This document shows positions 38,460 to 49,647 of a stretch of DNA of 64,000 bases, in pieces. A model generated the notes under the pieces. It was not told the origin of the DNA and made no database searches. It was given only the letters and a program-made list of their open reading frames with translations. A program made the translations under genes and the position numbers. This DNA is from Enterobacter cloacae. GTDB lineage: Bacteria > Pseudomonadota > Gammaproteobacteria > Enterobacterales > Enterobacteriaceae. The stretch is from the NCBI GenBank assembly GCA_014169315.1, contig AP022133.1, positions 248,001 through 312,000 of the forward strand. Direction: 5' to 3'. Every line of letters begins with the position of its first letter. Position 1 is the stretch's first letter.

Positions 38460-40022
38460 ATGAATCGTAGCGCGCGGCGCAAGATGCTCAGGGTGGTAGG
38501 GATCATCATGGTAGTTATGCTACCGGTGATGCTTGCGCTATGGTTTGCCCAGCTCAGAGCCGTGTCGGAAACAAGCGCCCAGCTACGCACATTTGCCGAA
38601 CTGGCTTTAGACAAAACAGAACTCGTTATTCAACAGGTGGAGCTGGCCCGTAGCGACGCCGAAAAATATCAGGGTGAACTTTGTACACCGGGACATCGTC
38701 AATATATGTTGAACGTTGTTCGTGGCCGCCTGTTCATCGCCGATTTAATTTATGCTGAAGGTCAGAATTTTCTTTGTTCGACCGCGATTACTCCTGAACA
38801 GCCTTACGCTATCGCCGCTGCAAATTACAAACGTAAGCCTGATGTGGCTATCTATTATTATCGCGATACGCCATTTTTCACTGGCTATAAAATGACATAT
38901 ATGCAGCGCGGAAATTATGTCGTGGTAGTCAACCCGCTTTTCTACAGTGAGGTAATGTCGACAGATTATTCACTGTCATGGGGCGTGTATGACACGGTGA
39001 CCAATGCATTCTTTTCTGTCAGCCAGAAAGCAAATGTGTCTTTATTAAATTCGATGATTCGACATAAGGAATCGTCATTTCAAAAAGATGGCCGTTTCTA
39101 TACCATCGTAAAATCCGATAAGCGTCCCATTGCAGCTATCGTATCAACCTCCAGCAAACGTTTTTATGAAATCCTCTACCACCAGGCCACATTGACGCTG
39201 CCGCTGGGGATGATTTGCAGCATCATTATTTTACTGATGTGGTCACGCACCCATCGTGAACTCAACTCACCAGGGCGTTTGCTGCACCGGGCGCTGAACA
39301 AACGCCAGCTTTGCGTACACTATCAGCCGATTATTGATATCAAGAATAACCAGTGCGTGGGCGCTGAGGCGCTGCTGCGCTGGCCTGGCTTTAACGGGCA
39401 GGTGATGAGCCCGGCGGAATTTATTCCGCTGGCGGAAAAAGAGGGCATGATTGAGCGAATTACAGATTATGTTGTGGAGGAAGTGTTCAACGATCTGGGG
39501 CATTTCCTGGCCACCAGTCCGCATCTGTATATTTCGATTAACCTGTCGGCCTCAGATTTTCACTCTTCGCGCCTGATCGCTCTGATCTCTGATAAGGCCC
39601 GCCACTACGCCGTCCGTGCGCAGCAAATCAAAATCGAAGTGACGGAACGTGGATTTATCGATGTGCCTAAAACCACGCCCGTTATTCAGGCTTTCCGCCA
39701 GGCGGGCTATGAAGTGGCGATCGATGATTTCGGAACAGGTTACTCCAACCTGCATAATCTCTATTCGCTGAACGTCGATATTCTCAAAATCGACAAATCC
39801 TTTATCGATACCTTAACGACCAACAGTACCAGTCATCTGATTGCCGAGCATATCATCGAGATGGCGCAAAGCCTGCGCCTTAAGACCATTGCGGAAGGCG
39901 TGGAGACGGACGAGCAGGTGAGCTGGCTGTTGAAGCGCGGCGTACAGTATTGTCAGGGATGGCACTTCGCGAAAGCAATGCCGCCCCAGGAGTTTATGAC
40001 CTGGCAGCAGCAACCTTTGTGA
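38460..40022 (+). CDS. pdeC: Cyclic di-GMP phosphodiesterase PdeC (YjcC)
   Basis: The 520-residue inner-membrane protein matches E. coli PdeC (528 aa). Two transmembrane helices (about 10-30 and 240-262) flank a periplasmic CSS-motif sensor domain whose cysteines (ELCTPG near 77, FLCST near 108) control activity by disulfide state. The cytoplasmic EAL domain degrades c-di-GMP: EALLRW near 302, then IDDFGTGYSNL and EGVETDEQ. The start 38460 follows a GGCGGGA site and gives a proper short N-terminus; the in-frame extension to 38379 is not conserved. It sits next to soxS, as in E. coli. Confidence 0.93.
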   Translation: MNRSARRKMLRVVGIIMVVMLPVMLALWFAQLRAVSETSAQLRTFAELALDKTELVIQQVELARSDAEKYQGELCTPGHRQYMLNVVRGRLFIADLIYAEGQNFLCSTAITPEQPYAIAAANYKRKPDVAIYYYRDTPFFTGYKMTYMQRGNYVVVVNPLFYSEVMSTDYSLSWGVYDTVTNAFFSVSQKANVSLLNSMIRHKESSFQKDGRFYTIVKSDKRPIAAIVSTSSKRFYEILYHQATLTLPLGMICSIIILLMWSRTHRELNSPGRLLHRALNKRQLCVHYQPIIDIKNNQCVGAEALLRWPGFNGQVMSPAEFIPLAEKEGMIERITDYVVEEVFNDLGHFLATSPHLYISINLSASDFHSSRLIALISDKARHYAVRAQQIKIEVTERGFIDVPKTTPVIQAFRQAGYEVAIDDFGTGYSNLHNLYSLNVDILKIDKSFIDTLTTNSTSHLIAEHIIEMAQSLRLKTIAEGVETDEQVSWLLKRGVQYCQGWHFAKAMPPQEFMTWQQQPL

Positions 40023-40031
40023 TGATACGCC

Positions 40032-40358
40032 TTAATTCAGCTGGTGGCGGTAATCGCTCGGCGTGCGGTCAAACTCGCGACGAAACACGCGGGAAAAGGT
40101 TTGTTGCGACACATAACCCAGATCCATCGCGATATCAAAAATGGGCCGTTGCGTAGAGCGTAACGCCTGAGCCGCCAGCAGCAGCCTGCGCTGGCGAATG
40201 TACTCACCCAGCGTCTGATGCATGACGGTGCGGAACATTCTCTGTAAATACCATTTCGAATAGCCCGACTTTTTAGCGACCACATCAATGTTCAACGGTT
40301 GGTCGATATGTTCATCAATCCATTCAATAAGTGTCTGAATAATTTGCTGATGCGACAT
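40032..40358 (-). CDS. soxS: Superoxide-response activator SoxS
   Basis: The 108-residue AraC/XylS-family activator (E. coli 107) turns on the superoxide regulon. It consists of two helix-turn-helix motifs only: SGYSKWYLQRMF (first recognition helix, near 31-42) and LGYVSQQTFSRVFRREF (second, near 79-95). The start at 40358 gives MSHQQIIQTL with an AGG site upstream. It is transcribed away from soxR and switched on by oxidised SoxR bound at 40479. Confidence 0.96.
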   Translation of the reverse strand: MSHQQIIQTLIEWIDEHIDQPLNIDVVAKKSGYSKWYLQRMFRTVMHQTLGEYIRQRRLLLAAQALRSTQRPIFDIAMDLGYVSQQTFSRVFRREFDRTPSDYRHQLN

Positions 40359-40470
40359 AAGGTTGCCCCTCTGTAGATACAACTATACATGTCATCCTTC
40401 AAGCAGCCTTGATCCAGCTTGAATGATTTTATGTATATCCCGGTTGATTCGTCGTTTTCTCTGCGGGGGA

Positions 40471-40501
40471 GTATAATTCCTCAAGTTAACTTGAGGTAAA
40501 G
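40471..40501 (-). promoter_or_regulatory. soxS promoter with 19-bp spacer
   Basis: Read leftward, TTTACC and TATACT are separated by 19 bases, the overlong spacing that MerR-family activators correct by DNA distortion. The sequence is as in E. coli soxS. Confidence 0.88.
40479..40496. promoter_or_regulatory. SoxR operator
   Basis: CCTCAAGTTAACTTGAGG is a perfect 18-bp palindrome identical to the SoxR binding site, inside the soxS promoter spacer. Confidence 0.97.
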
Positions 40502-40508
40502 AGGTTTT

Positions 40509-40967
40509 ATGGAAAAGAGATTGCCGCGAATAAAAGCGCTTTTAACCCCCGGCGAAGTGGCGAAGCGAAGCGGTGTGGCGGTGTCTGCGCTCCACTTCTA
40601 TGAAAGCAAAGGGTTAATTAAGAGTATCCGTAACGCAGGAAACCAGCGGCGCTACACCCGTGATGTGCTCCGCTATGTTGCAATAATCAAAATTGCGCAA
40701 CGAATCGGAATTCCCCTGGCCACTATCGGTGATGCGTTCGGCGTGTTGCCGGAAGGGCACTCGCTGAGCGCAAAAGAGTGGAAACATCTGTCATCCCAGT
40801 GGCGTGATGAGCTTGACCGGCGCATTCATACTCTTGTGGCGTTGCGCGATGAACTGGACGGCTGTATCGGTTGCGGCTGTTTGTCGCGTAGTGATTGCCC
40901 GTTGCGTAACCCTGGAGACAGGCTGGGCGAGCAGGGCACAGGGGCGCGGTTGCTGGAGGAGGATTGA
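40509..40967 (+). CDS. soxR: Redox-sensitive activator SoxR
   Basis: The 152-residue MerR-family regulator (E. coli 154) senses redox-cycling compounds through a [2Fe-2S] cluster. The winged helix is at about 13-75. The four cluster ligands Cys119, Cys122, Cys124 and Cys130 (CIGCGC, DC) are in the E. coli positions. An AAAGAGG site precedes the ATG, and the soxS-soxR operator lies directly upstream. Confidence 0.97.
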   Translation: MEKRLPRIKALLTPGEVAKRSGVAVSALHFYESKGLIKSIRNAGNQRRYTRDVLRYVAIIKIAQRIGIPLATIGDAFGVLPEGHSLSAKEWKHLSSQWRDELDRRIHTLVALRDELDGCIGCGCLSRSDCPLRNPGDRLGEQGTGARLLEED

Positions 40968-40992
40968 GGATTTTCCCGCGCTATATAAAGAA

Positions 40993-41026
40993 CTAAAGCG
41001 CCACATAAGGGCGCTTTAGTTTTTCC
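40993..41026 (+). terminator. Terminator after soxR
   Basis: A perfect 10-bp stem CTAAAGCGCC/GGCGCTTTAG with a 7-base loop is followed by TTTTT. The remaining gap to 41251 holds no gene. A counterpart of the E. coli small RNA RyjA, which lies between soxR and ghxP there, could be in this gap but is not recognisable by eye. Confidence 0.88.
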
Positions 41027-41251
41027 CGGTCTTTGTCTTTCTCTCTATCCCGCTGGTTCACGGGAGGGTTTCCCCCGACATCAGCACCCCTCATGTCGAG
41101 CAAGTTGGGGAGGTTCCGGATTGTGCTGACACTTTAATTCTATGCAAGCCCCCGGTTTTCGCCAGCCTGAGCCGTGGCTTTTTAGCCAAATTTTTTTCGC
41201 GATGTTGTTCGATTTTCTATAGTTAATAAGTATGAATAACAGGAGGCAACG

Positions 41252-41923
41252 ATGCTCACGGTACATCATCTTAACCAGTCACGTTCACAGCGCGTGATCT
41301 GGGCGCTGGAAGAACTTTCTTTATCCTATGAGATTGTTCACTACCAACGTGAAAAAAATATGCTGGCTCCCGCCTCCCTCAAGAAAGTACACCCTTTGGG
41401 GAAATCCCCGGTGGTTGAAGACAACGGGCTCATTCTTGCGGAATCGGGAGCTATTCTGGAATATCTACAGGAAACCTACGACACCGAATCGCGGTTCAAA
41501 CCGCTGGATCCTGCCCATAAGGTGCAGTATCGCTTCTGGCTGCATTATGCCGAGGGTTCGCTGATGCCGCTGCTGTTAATGAAGCTGATCTTTGCCAGCC
41601 TCGGTAAACCGCCGATCCCGTTTGGCCTGCGGGCGCTGGGGAGCGTGCTGGGACAGGGGGTACAAAAGACCTGGCTCAACCGACAGCTAGAAACCCACGC
41701 GCGCTATATCGAGTCACATCTGGCGGAAAACAGCTGGTTTGCCGGTGACGCACTCAGTATGGCCGATATTCAGATGAGTTTTCCCATCTTCGCCCTGCTG
41801 GCACGTGGTGGTATTGAAAACCTGCCGCACATACAGGCGTGGAAGGAAAAGATCGAAATGCGCCCTGGCTGGCAGAGAACGCTCGAACAGGGTGGCCCGT
41901 TTAACATACCTGGCGAAGGGTAA
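41252..41923 (+). CDS. Glutathione S-transferase family protein
   Basis: The 223-residue protein has an N-terminal thioredoxin-fold GST domain (about 1-80) with the glutathione-contact motif ESGAILEYL (near 65-73) and the conserved cis-Pro in GKSPVVE (near 50-55). A helical C-terminal domain follows with the N-capping AGDALSMADIQM motif (near 166-177). A GGAGG site precedes the ATG. Related genes sit beside soxR in Salmonella and other enterics, and a role in detoxification of electrophiles fits the SoxRS context. The substrate is unknown. Confidence 0.88.
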   Translation: MLTVHHLNQSRSQRVIWALEELSLSYEIVHYQREKNMLAPASLKKVHPLGKSPVVEDNGLILAESGAILEYLQETYDTESRFKPLDPAHKVQYRFWLHYAEGSLMPLLLMKLIFASLGKPPIPFGLRALGSVLGQGVQKTWLNRQLETHARYIESHLAENSWFAGDALSMADIQMSFPIFALLARGGIENLPHIQAWKEKIEMRPGWQRTLEQGGPFNIPGEG

Positions 41924-41945
41924 AATGTTACTAAATTGCGCACAG

Positions 41946-42105
41946 ACGATAACGTTTGCGCATCCTCTGCTTATTTCTTCAGCGGCATAAGGGAATTTTA
42001 GCGAAAAACGAGAAAGTTCAGTTGAAAAGGGCGGTGATTAGGCTAGATAATCGTTTGCCTTAATTTGACCACCCGTTTTGTAAGCGCGGAGCTAAACGTT
42101 TGCTT
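41946..42105. promoter_or_regulatory. Three PurR-like boxes upstream of ghxP
   Basis: Three 16-mers resemble the PurR palindrome ACGCAAACGTTTGCGT. They are ACGATAACGTTTGCGC at 41946-41961 (13 of 16), AGATAATCGTTTGCCT at 42045-42060 (11 of 16) and AGCTAAACGTTTGCTT at 42090-42105 (12 of 16). In each the right half CGTTTGC is intact. Purine repression of a purine permease gene fits. Confidence 0.55.
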
Positions 42106-42220
42106 TTTTTGCGACGCCCCTTTCGTCGCAAATGCAGCACAAGGATTTGACGTTTTGCTGGCAGTGGAGTCTCCACCACGCTTGCGGACTTTCTATAAAA
42201 ACTCTCAGGGGATGTTTTCT

Positions 42221-43570
42221 ATGTCTACGCCATCTGCGCGTACCGGCGGTTCACTCGACGCCATGTTTAAAATTTCAGCTCGCGGCAGCACCGTGCGCCA
42301 GGAAATCGTTGCGGGTCTGACAACGTTTCTGGCGATGGTTTACTCCGTCATCGTTGTGCCGGGCATGCTGGGCAAAGCCGGCTTCCCACCGGCGGCCGTT
42401 TTTGTTGCCACCTGCCTCGTGGCGGGTGTGGGTTCCATCGTGATGGGCCTGTGGGCGAACCTGCCGCTGGCGATTGGTTGCGCCATCTCTCTGACCGCCT
42501 TTACCGCATTCAGTCTGGTGTTGGGTCAGCACATCAGCGTGCCTGTTGCACTGGGTGCTGTGTTCCTGATGGGGGTGCTGTTTACCGTCATTTCCGCGAC
42601 TGGCATTCGTAGCTGGATTTTGCGCAACCTGCCGCATGGTGTGGCGCATGGTACCGGCATTGGTATTGGTCTGTTCCTGCTGCTGATTGCGGCGAACGGC
42701 GTGGGTCTGGTGATCAAAAACCCGCTGGACGGTCTGCCGGTTGCGCTGGGTCATTTCGCAAGCTTCCCGGTCATCATGTCGCTGATCGGCCTGGCGGTGA
42801 TCATCGGTCTGGAAAAACTGAAGGTGCCAGGCGGCATTCTGCTGACCATTATCGGCGTTTCCATCGTTGGCCTGATTTTCGACCCGAACGTGCACTTCTC
42901 CGGTGTTTTTGCCATGCCGTCGCTGAGTGATGACAAAGGCAATTCCCTGATTGGTAGTCTGGACATCGTGGGCGCACTGAACCCGGTGATCCTGCCAAGC
43001 GTTCTGGCCCTGGTGATGACCGCCGTGTTTGATGCCACCGGCACCATCCGCGCGGTGGCCGGTCAGGCAAACCTGCTCGATAAAGACGGTCAGATTATTG
43101 ATGGCGGCAAAGCGCTGACGACCGACTCCCTGAGCAGCGTCTTCTCTGGCCTGGTCGGTGCCGCTCCGGCAGCAGTGTACATTGAGTCTGCAGCGGGTAC
43201 GGCGGCAGGCGGGAAAACAGGTCTGACGGCGATCACCGTAGGTGCGCTGTTCCTGCTGATCCTGTTCCTCTCTCCGCTCTCCTACCTGGTACCCGCGTAC
43301 GCGACCGCGCCAGCGCTGATGTATGTAGGTTTGCTGATGCTGAGCAACGTGGCAAAAATCGACTTTGCTGATTTTGTGGATGCCATGTCTGGCCTCATCA
43401 CAGCGGTATTTATCGTGCTGACCTGTAACATCGTAACCGGCATCATGATCGGTTTTGCGTCGCTGGTGATTGGCCGCCTGGTTTCGGGTGAATGGCGTAA
43501 GCTGAACATCGGCACCGTCGTTATCGCTATCGCACTGGTGGTGTTCTACGCGGGTGGCTGGGCGATTTAA
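42221..43570 (+). CDS. ghxP: Guanine/hypoxanthine permease GhxP (YjcD)
   Basis: The 449-residue membrane protein is identical in length to E. coli GhxP. It is a proton-driven importer of guanine and hypoxanthine (NCS2/AzgA type) with about 13 to 14 helices. Conserved motifs include the [16 protein letters not shown] stretch (near 80-95), [16 protein letters not shown] (near 270-285) and the [13 protein letters not shown] stretch (near 325-337). The start at 42221 gives [10 protein letters not shown] with a GGGGAT site upstream; the in-frame extension to 42065 covers the PurR-like boxes and is not conserved. Confidence 0.95.
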   Translation: MSTPSARTGGSLDAMFKISARGSTVRQEIVAGLTTFLAMVYSVIVVPGMLGKAGFPPAAVFVATCLVAGVGSIVMGLWANLPLAIGCAISLTAFTAFSLVLGQHISVPVALGAVFLMGVLFTVISATGIRSWILRNLPHGVAHGTGIGIGLFLLLIAANGVGLVIKNPLDGLPVALGHFASFPVIMSLIGLAVIIGLEKLKVPGGILLTIIGVSIVGLIFDPNVHFSGVFAMPSLSDDKGNSLIGSLDIVGALNPVILPSVLALVMTAVFDATGTIRAVAGQANLLDKDGQIIDGGKALTTDSLSSVFSGLVGAAPAAVYIESAAGTAAGGKTGLTAITVGALFLLILFLSPLSYLVPAYATAPALMYVGLLMLSNVAKIDFADFVDAMSGLITAVFIVLTCNIVTGIMIGFASLVIGRLVSGEWRKLNIGTVVIAIALVVFYAGGWAI

Positions 43571-43586
43571 GTTGTCCTTTGATGCG

Positions 43587-43620
43587 AAAACGGGTGGCTC
43601 AGGCCGCCCGTTTTTATTTT
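43587..43620 (+). terminator. Terminator after ghxP
   Basis: The hairpin AAACGGGTGGC/GCCGCCCGTTT (one mismatch-type T-G pair) is followed by TTTTTATTTT. Confidence 0.88.
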
Positions 43621-43720
43621 CAGGACTCATCCCGTTGCCTTTTGCGTTACTCTCTGGAAGATAGAATAAAAGGCACGACGCCTTCCGCAGTACATAAGCA
43701 ACACAGCAAACAGGGAACGC

Positions 43721-45367
43721 ATGGAAATCTTCTTCACAATACTTATCATGACCCTTGTGGTCTCGCTTTCCGGGGTGGTCACACGCGTACTGCCCTTTCA
43801 GTTGCCCCTACCCTTAATGCAAATTGCCATCGGCGCGCTGCTGGCATGGCCGACGTTTGGTCTGCACGTTGAGTTCGATCCGGAATTGTTCCTCGTCCTG
43901 TTTATCCCGCCGCTGCTGTTCGCCGATGGCTGGAAAACCCCGACGCGCGAATTCCTGGAGCACGGGCGAGAGATCTTCGGTCTGGCGCTGGCGCTAGTGG
44001 TGGTCACGGTGGTTGGGATCGGCTTCCTGATCTACTGGGTGGTGCCGGGTATTCCGCTCATTCCGGCTTTTGCGCTGGCGGCTGTCCTGTCGCCAACCGA
44101 TGCCGTGGCGCTATCGGGTATTGTGGGTGAAGGCCGTATTCCGAAGAAAATTATGGGCATTTTGCAGGGAGAGGCGCTGATGAACGACGCCTCTGGCCTG
44201 GTTGCCCTGAAATTTGCCGTGGCGGTTGCGATGGGAACGATGGTCTTTACCGTCGGCGGTGCAACCTTTGAATTCTTCAAGGTGGCGATTGGCGGTATCC
44301 TGGCCGGGTTTGTGGTGAGCTGGCTGTATGGTCGCTCGCTGCGCTTTCTCAGCCGCTGGGGGGGTGATGAACCTGCCACGCAGATTGTTCTGTTATTCCT
44401 GCTGCCGTTTGCCTCGTATCTGATTGCCGAACACATTGGCGTGTCGGGCATTCTTGCGGCGGTTGCGGCGGGGATGACCATCACCCGTTCTGGTGTGATG
44501 CGTACCGCTCCTCTGGCTATGCGTTTGCGTGCAAACAGCACATGGGCGATGCTGGAGTTTGTGTTTAACGGCATGGTCTTCCTGCTGTTGGGCCTGCAGT
44601 TGCCGGGTATTCTGGAGTCCTCACTGGTGGCGGCAGAAGCTGACCCTAACGTCGAAACCTGGATGCTGTTCGCTGATATCGCGTTGATCTACCTGGCGCT
44701 GATGCTGGTGCGTTTTGGCTGGCTGTGGACGATGAAAAACTTCAGCCAGCGTTTCCTGAAGAAAAAGCCGATGGAGTTCGGGTCGTGGTCAACGCGTGAG
44801 CTGTTGATTGCTTCTTTTGCGGGTGTCCGTGGGGCAATCACTCTCGCCGGTGTGCTCTCCATTCCACTGTTGCTGCCGACGGGGGATGTCTTCCCGGCGC
44901 GTTACGAACTGGTGTTCCTGGCGGCAGGTGTGATTTTGTTCTCGCTGTTTGTCGGCGTGGTCATACTGCCTGTTTTGCTGCAGCATCTGGATGTGGGCGA
45001 CCATTCCCAGCAGCACAAAGAGGAACGCATTGCCCGGGCTGCCACGGCAGAAGTGGCGATCGTGGCTATCGAGAAGATGGAAGAACGTCTGGCGACGGAT
45101 GCTGAAGAGAACATTGATAACCAGCTTCTGAAAGAGGTCAGTTCGCGCGTGATTGGTAATTTGCGCCGTCGTGCTGACGGGCGAAACGATGTGGAAAGTT
45201 CGCTACAGGAAGAGAACCTGGAACGCCGGTTCCGTCTGGCGGCGCTGCGCTCAGAACGTGCCGAGCTGTATCACCTGCGTGCTACACGCCAGATCAGCAA
45301 TGAGACGCTGCAAAAGCTGTTGCACGATCTCGATTTGCTGGAAGCGTTGTTGATCGAGAATCAGTAG
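43721..45367 (+). CDS. yjcE: CPA1-family sodium/proton antiporter YjcE
   Basis: The 548-residue protein matches E. coli YjcE (549 aa), a predicted Na+/H+ exchanger of the inner membrane. Twelve helices occupy the first 420 residues, with the ion-binding motifs SPTDAVALSGI (near 124-134) and EALMNDASGL (near 148-157). A long cytoplasmic coiled-coil tail (about 425-548) is rich in Glu, Arg and Leu. No operon partner is seen. Confidence 0.94.
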   Translation: MEIFFTILIMTLVVSLSGVVTRVLPFQLPLPLMQIAIGALLAWPTFGLHVEFDPELFLVLFIPPLLFADGWKTPTREFLEHGREIFGLALALVVVTVVGIGFLIYWVVPGIPLIPAFALAAVLSPTDAVALSGIVGEGRIPKKIMGILQGEALMNDASGLVALKFAVAVAMGTMVFTVGGATFEFFKVAIGGILAGFVVSWLYGRSLRFLSRWGGDEPATQIVLLFLLPFASYLIAEHIGVSGILAAVAAGMTITRSGVMRTAPLAMRLRANSTWAMLEFVFNGMVFLLLGLQLPGILESSLVAAEADPNVETWMLFADIALIYLALMLVRFGWLWTMKNFSQRFLKKKPMEFGSWSTRELLIASFAGVRGAITLAGVLSIPLLLPTGDVFPARYELVFLAAGVILFSLFVGVVILPVLLQHLDVGDHSQQHKEERIARAATAEVAIVAIEKMEERLATDAEENIDNQLLKEVSSRVIGNLRRRADGRNDVESSLQEENLERRFRLAALRSERAELYHLRATRQISNETLQKLLHDLDLLEALLIENQ

Positions 45368-45395
45368 TCTGTGCGGGCTGATGCCCTCACCCCGG

Positions 45396-45416
45396 CCCTC
45401 TCCCACAGGGAGAGGG
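45396..45416. repeat. CCCTCTCCC palindrome after yjcE
   Basis: The perfect stem CCCTCTCCC/GGGAGAGGG has a 3-base loop (ACA) and is preceded by GATGCCCTCACCCCGG. The same unit, including the upstream tail, recurs at 49616-49636. It lies between convergent yjcE and the LysR gene. Confidence 0.8.
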
Positions 45417-45427
45417 AGAAGGGGGCA

Positions 45428-46315
45428 CTATTCAGACTGGACCCAAAACCCCTCACAGCACTTCAGCCACGCCTGCGCGCTGTGCGACAGATACACTCCT
45501 TCACGCCAAATCATCCCGAGCTGCCAGTGCAAATCGCTCTCCAGTGGGATCCAGCGCAGCGTATTTTTATCCAGCCGCTCACAAATGGGTTGTGGCAGGA
45601 TGGCAATCCCCACGCCTGCCTGCACCATCGCGGCCAGAAAATCCCACTGGCCGCTACGCACCGCAATGCGTGGCTTCACGTTGTGTTGACTAAACAACGC
45701 CATTAACTGACGGCTGAGGGCAAAATCTTCGTTGTAGATCAGCAGAGGATGCTCGCCGAGCACCTCCGGCTTCACCGAGTCGATCTTCATCCAGTCGCCG
45801 GACCGCGGTACCAGTACACACAGCGGGTGGCTGAACAGCGACAGCGTTGCCAGACCACTCTCTTCTTCGACGGGCAGTGCGGTCATCGCCACGTCCAGCT
45901 CGCCGTTGGTGACGGCCTGCTGGACGGTTAAGCCACCAAACTCGGAAATCTTCAGTTCGACGCCGGGGTAGCGCTGGCGAAACAGGCTAATCGGCCCGGC
46001 CATCATCATGCCCACCATCGGCGGAATACCCAGACGCAGCAACCCTTTTGTCAGGTGGTTAATATCGTCAAGCTCGGCTTCGAGCTGGCGGAACTCCGCC
46101 AGGATCGCCAGCCCGCGCTCGAATACCACGCGCCCGGTATCGGTCAGCAACAGCTTGCGCCCGTCGCGAATAAGCAGGGTACAGTTCAGTTCATCTTCGA
46201 GGTTTTTCAGCATCTTGCTGATAGTCGGCTGGGTAACAAATAGCTTTTCTGCTGCGCGGGTAAAACTTTGCTGACGAACCACTTCGACAAAATAGCGCAG
46301 CGTTCTTATGTCCAT
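45428..46315 (-). CDS. LysR-family regulator, CidR-like
   Basis: The 295-residue LysR-type regulator has an N-terminal winged helix (about 1-60, with FTRAAEKLFVTQPTISKMLKNLE) and a type 2 periplasmic-binding-fold effector domain (about 90-290). It is divergent from a cidA/cidB-like pair across a 102-bp gap, the usual arrangement for a LysR protein that activates cidAB in response to acetate or overflow metabolism. That regulation is inferred from other bacteria. Confidence 0.82.
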   Translation of the reverse strand: MDIRTLRYFVEVVRQQSFTRAAEKLFVTQPTISKMLKNLEDELNCTLLIRDGRKLLLTDTGRVVFERGLAILAEFRQLEAELDDINHLTKGLLRLGIPPMVGMMMAGPISLFRQRYPGVELKISEFGGLTVQQAVTNGELDVAMTALPVEEESGLATLSLFSHPLCVLVPRSGDWMKIDSVKPEVLGEHPLLIYNEDFALSRQLMALFSQHNVKPRIAVRSGQWDFLAAMVQAGVGIAILPQPICERLDKNTLRWIPLESDLHWQLGMIWREGVYLSHSAQAWLKCCEGFWVQSE

Positions 46316-46417
46316 GATTATTCCTCGAAACTATACCTTTGATGATTTTAATTCATTTCAGTCCATTACGTGCGCTCACTATACTGACGCTCTATCTCAT
46401 TTTTGAGGAATTTACTC

Positions 46418-46828
46418 ATGGCCGTGGCGTTAAGCCGTGTTACGCCTGCCGTTGTACAACGACTTCAGGTACCGGTTCAGGTACTGCTTTATGCGGGTTT
46501 GTTTGTTTTTGCCGAATATCTTGTCAGCTGGCTGCATCTGCCGCTGCCTGCCAACCTGGTGGGGATGATGCTGATGCTGACGCTGATCCTCTGTCGTGTT
46601 ATTCCACTGAACTGGGTACGAGCCGGTGCGCGCTGGCTGCTGGCTGAAATGCTGTTGTTCTTTGTTCCTGCGGTGGTGGCGGTGGTGAATTATGCTCAAC
46701 TGCTGATGGTGGATGGCTGGCGCATCTTTGCGGTCATCTCGCTGAGTACGCTGATGGTGCTGGGATCTACCGCCTGGGTGGTGGATAAAGTATATCGGTT
46801 TGAAATCAGCAGGCAGAAGCATGACTAA
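46418..46828 (+). CDS. CidA/LrgA-family holin-like protein
   Basis: The 136-residue inner-membrane protein has four hydrophobic segments and the family motif LPLPANLVGMMLML (near 45-58). CidA/LrgA proteins are described as holin-like, affecting murein hydrolase activity and, with LrgB, export of small metabolites such as pyruvate. A GAGGAA site precedes the ATG at 46418; the TTG-started extension from 46403 is less likely. The next gene overlaps it by 8 bases. Confidence 0.85.
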   Translation: MAVALSRVTPAVVQRLQVPVQVLLYAGLFVFAEYLVSWLHLPLPANLVGMMLMLTLILCRVIPLNWVRAGARWLLAEMLLFFVPAVVAVVNYAQLLMVDGWRIFAVISLSTLMVLGSTAWVVDKVYRFEISRQKHD

Positions 46829-47510
46829 CTTTCAGATAAGCGTGCTATGCCTGATTGCCACGCTGGCGATCTATTTTGCCAACAAGCGGTTGTATCGTCG
46901 TTTTCACGCGCTGCCACTGATGCCGCTGGTTTTCACACCGATCCTGCTGGTGTTGATGCTGGTGTTTGGACATATCTCCTGGCAGAACTACATTGGTGAA
47001 TCCCACTGGCTGCTGTGGCTGCTCGGCCCGGCGACCATCGCTTTTGCTGTGCCGGTGTACGATAACCTTGCGATTATTAAACGCCACTGGATGTCACTGA
47101 GCGCAGGTGTGATTACCGCTACGGTGGTGGCGGTGTGCAGCTCCGTCTGGCTGGCGCGGCTGTTTACCCTGTCCGATGAGATCCAGCGTAGCCTGGCCGT
47201 GCGTTCGGTCACTACGCCGTTTGCGCTGGCCGCTGCCAAACCGCTAGGCGGTCAGCCGGATCTGGTGGCGTTATTTGTCGTTGTGACCGGGGTATTCGGA
47301 ATGGCGGTTGGCGACATGCTGTTCCTGCGGCTCTCCATCCGTGAAGGCATGGCGAAAGGGGCGGGATTTGGTGCGGCGTCGCACGGCGCTGGAACGGCGC
47401 GATCTTATGAGCTGGGTCAGCAGGAGGGCGTGGTCGCAAGCCTGGTGATGATGCTTTCGGGCGTGATGATGGTGTTGGTTGCGCCGCTGGTGGCATGGAT
47501 GATGTTCTGA
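46821..47510 (+). CDS. CidB/LrgB-family membrane protein
   Basis: The 229-residue protein has the LrgB family pattern: several helices, a conserved KSVTTPFA-like motif (RSVTTPFALAAAKPLGG near 131-147) and the GAASHGAGTARSYELG motif (near 187-202). It is the partner of the CidA-like protein just upstream. The start at 46821 overlaps the end of that gene. The pair probably forms a membrane complex for metabolite export or control of murein turnover; the E. coli paralogues yohJK are elsewhere. Confidence 0.87.
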   Translation: MTNFQISVLCLIATLAIYFANKRLYRRFHALPLMPLVFTPILLVLMLVFGHISWQNYIGESHWLLWLLGPATIAFAVPVYDNLAIIKRHWMSLSAGVITATVVAVCSSVWLARLFTLSDEIQRSLAVRSVTTPFALAAAKPLGGQPDLVALFVVVTGVFGMAVGDMLFLRLSIREGMAKGAGFGAASHGAGTARSYELGQQEGVVASLVMMLSGVMMVLVAPLVAWMMF

Positions 47511-47545
47511 ATTCCCCGGCCAGATGACCGGGGAGGATGTGCGGG

Positions 47546-49506
<1,961 letters not shown>

Positions 49507-49550
49507 CACAGAGTCTCCAGAGTTTTGTAGGGTAGGTGTTTGTAGTTATT

Positions 49551-49636
49551 CCCTCTCCCTTGAGGGAGAGGGTTAGGGTGAGGGGGTAAGGTGCGGTCTG
49601 ATGCCCTCACCCCGGCCCTCTCCCACAGGGAGAGGG
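49551..49636. repeat. Paired CCCTCTCCC palindromes between acs and yjcH
   Basis: Two hairpins, CCCTCTCCCT/AGGGAGAGGG (49551-49572) and CCCTCTCCC/GGGAGAGGG (49616-49636), are joined by inverted GGGTGAGGG and CCCTCACCC motifs. This is the same composite design as at 4574-4655. It sits inside an operon, after acs, where it may raise the acs mRNA level over yjcH-actP. Confidence 0.8.
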
Positions 49637-49647
49637 AGAAAACAGCA

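Noticed and set aside
40968..41251. Small RNA RyjA after soxR
   Set aside because: E. coli has this RNA in the gap and several hairpins are visible here, but no promoter or conserved core could be recognised by eye.
42275..43630. A 451-codon open frame antisense to ghxP
   Set aside because: It lies entirely opposite a highly conserved transporter gene, its translation is His/Gln/Arg-rich with no recognisable domain, and it has no ribosome site. It is a shadow of GC-rich codons.
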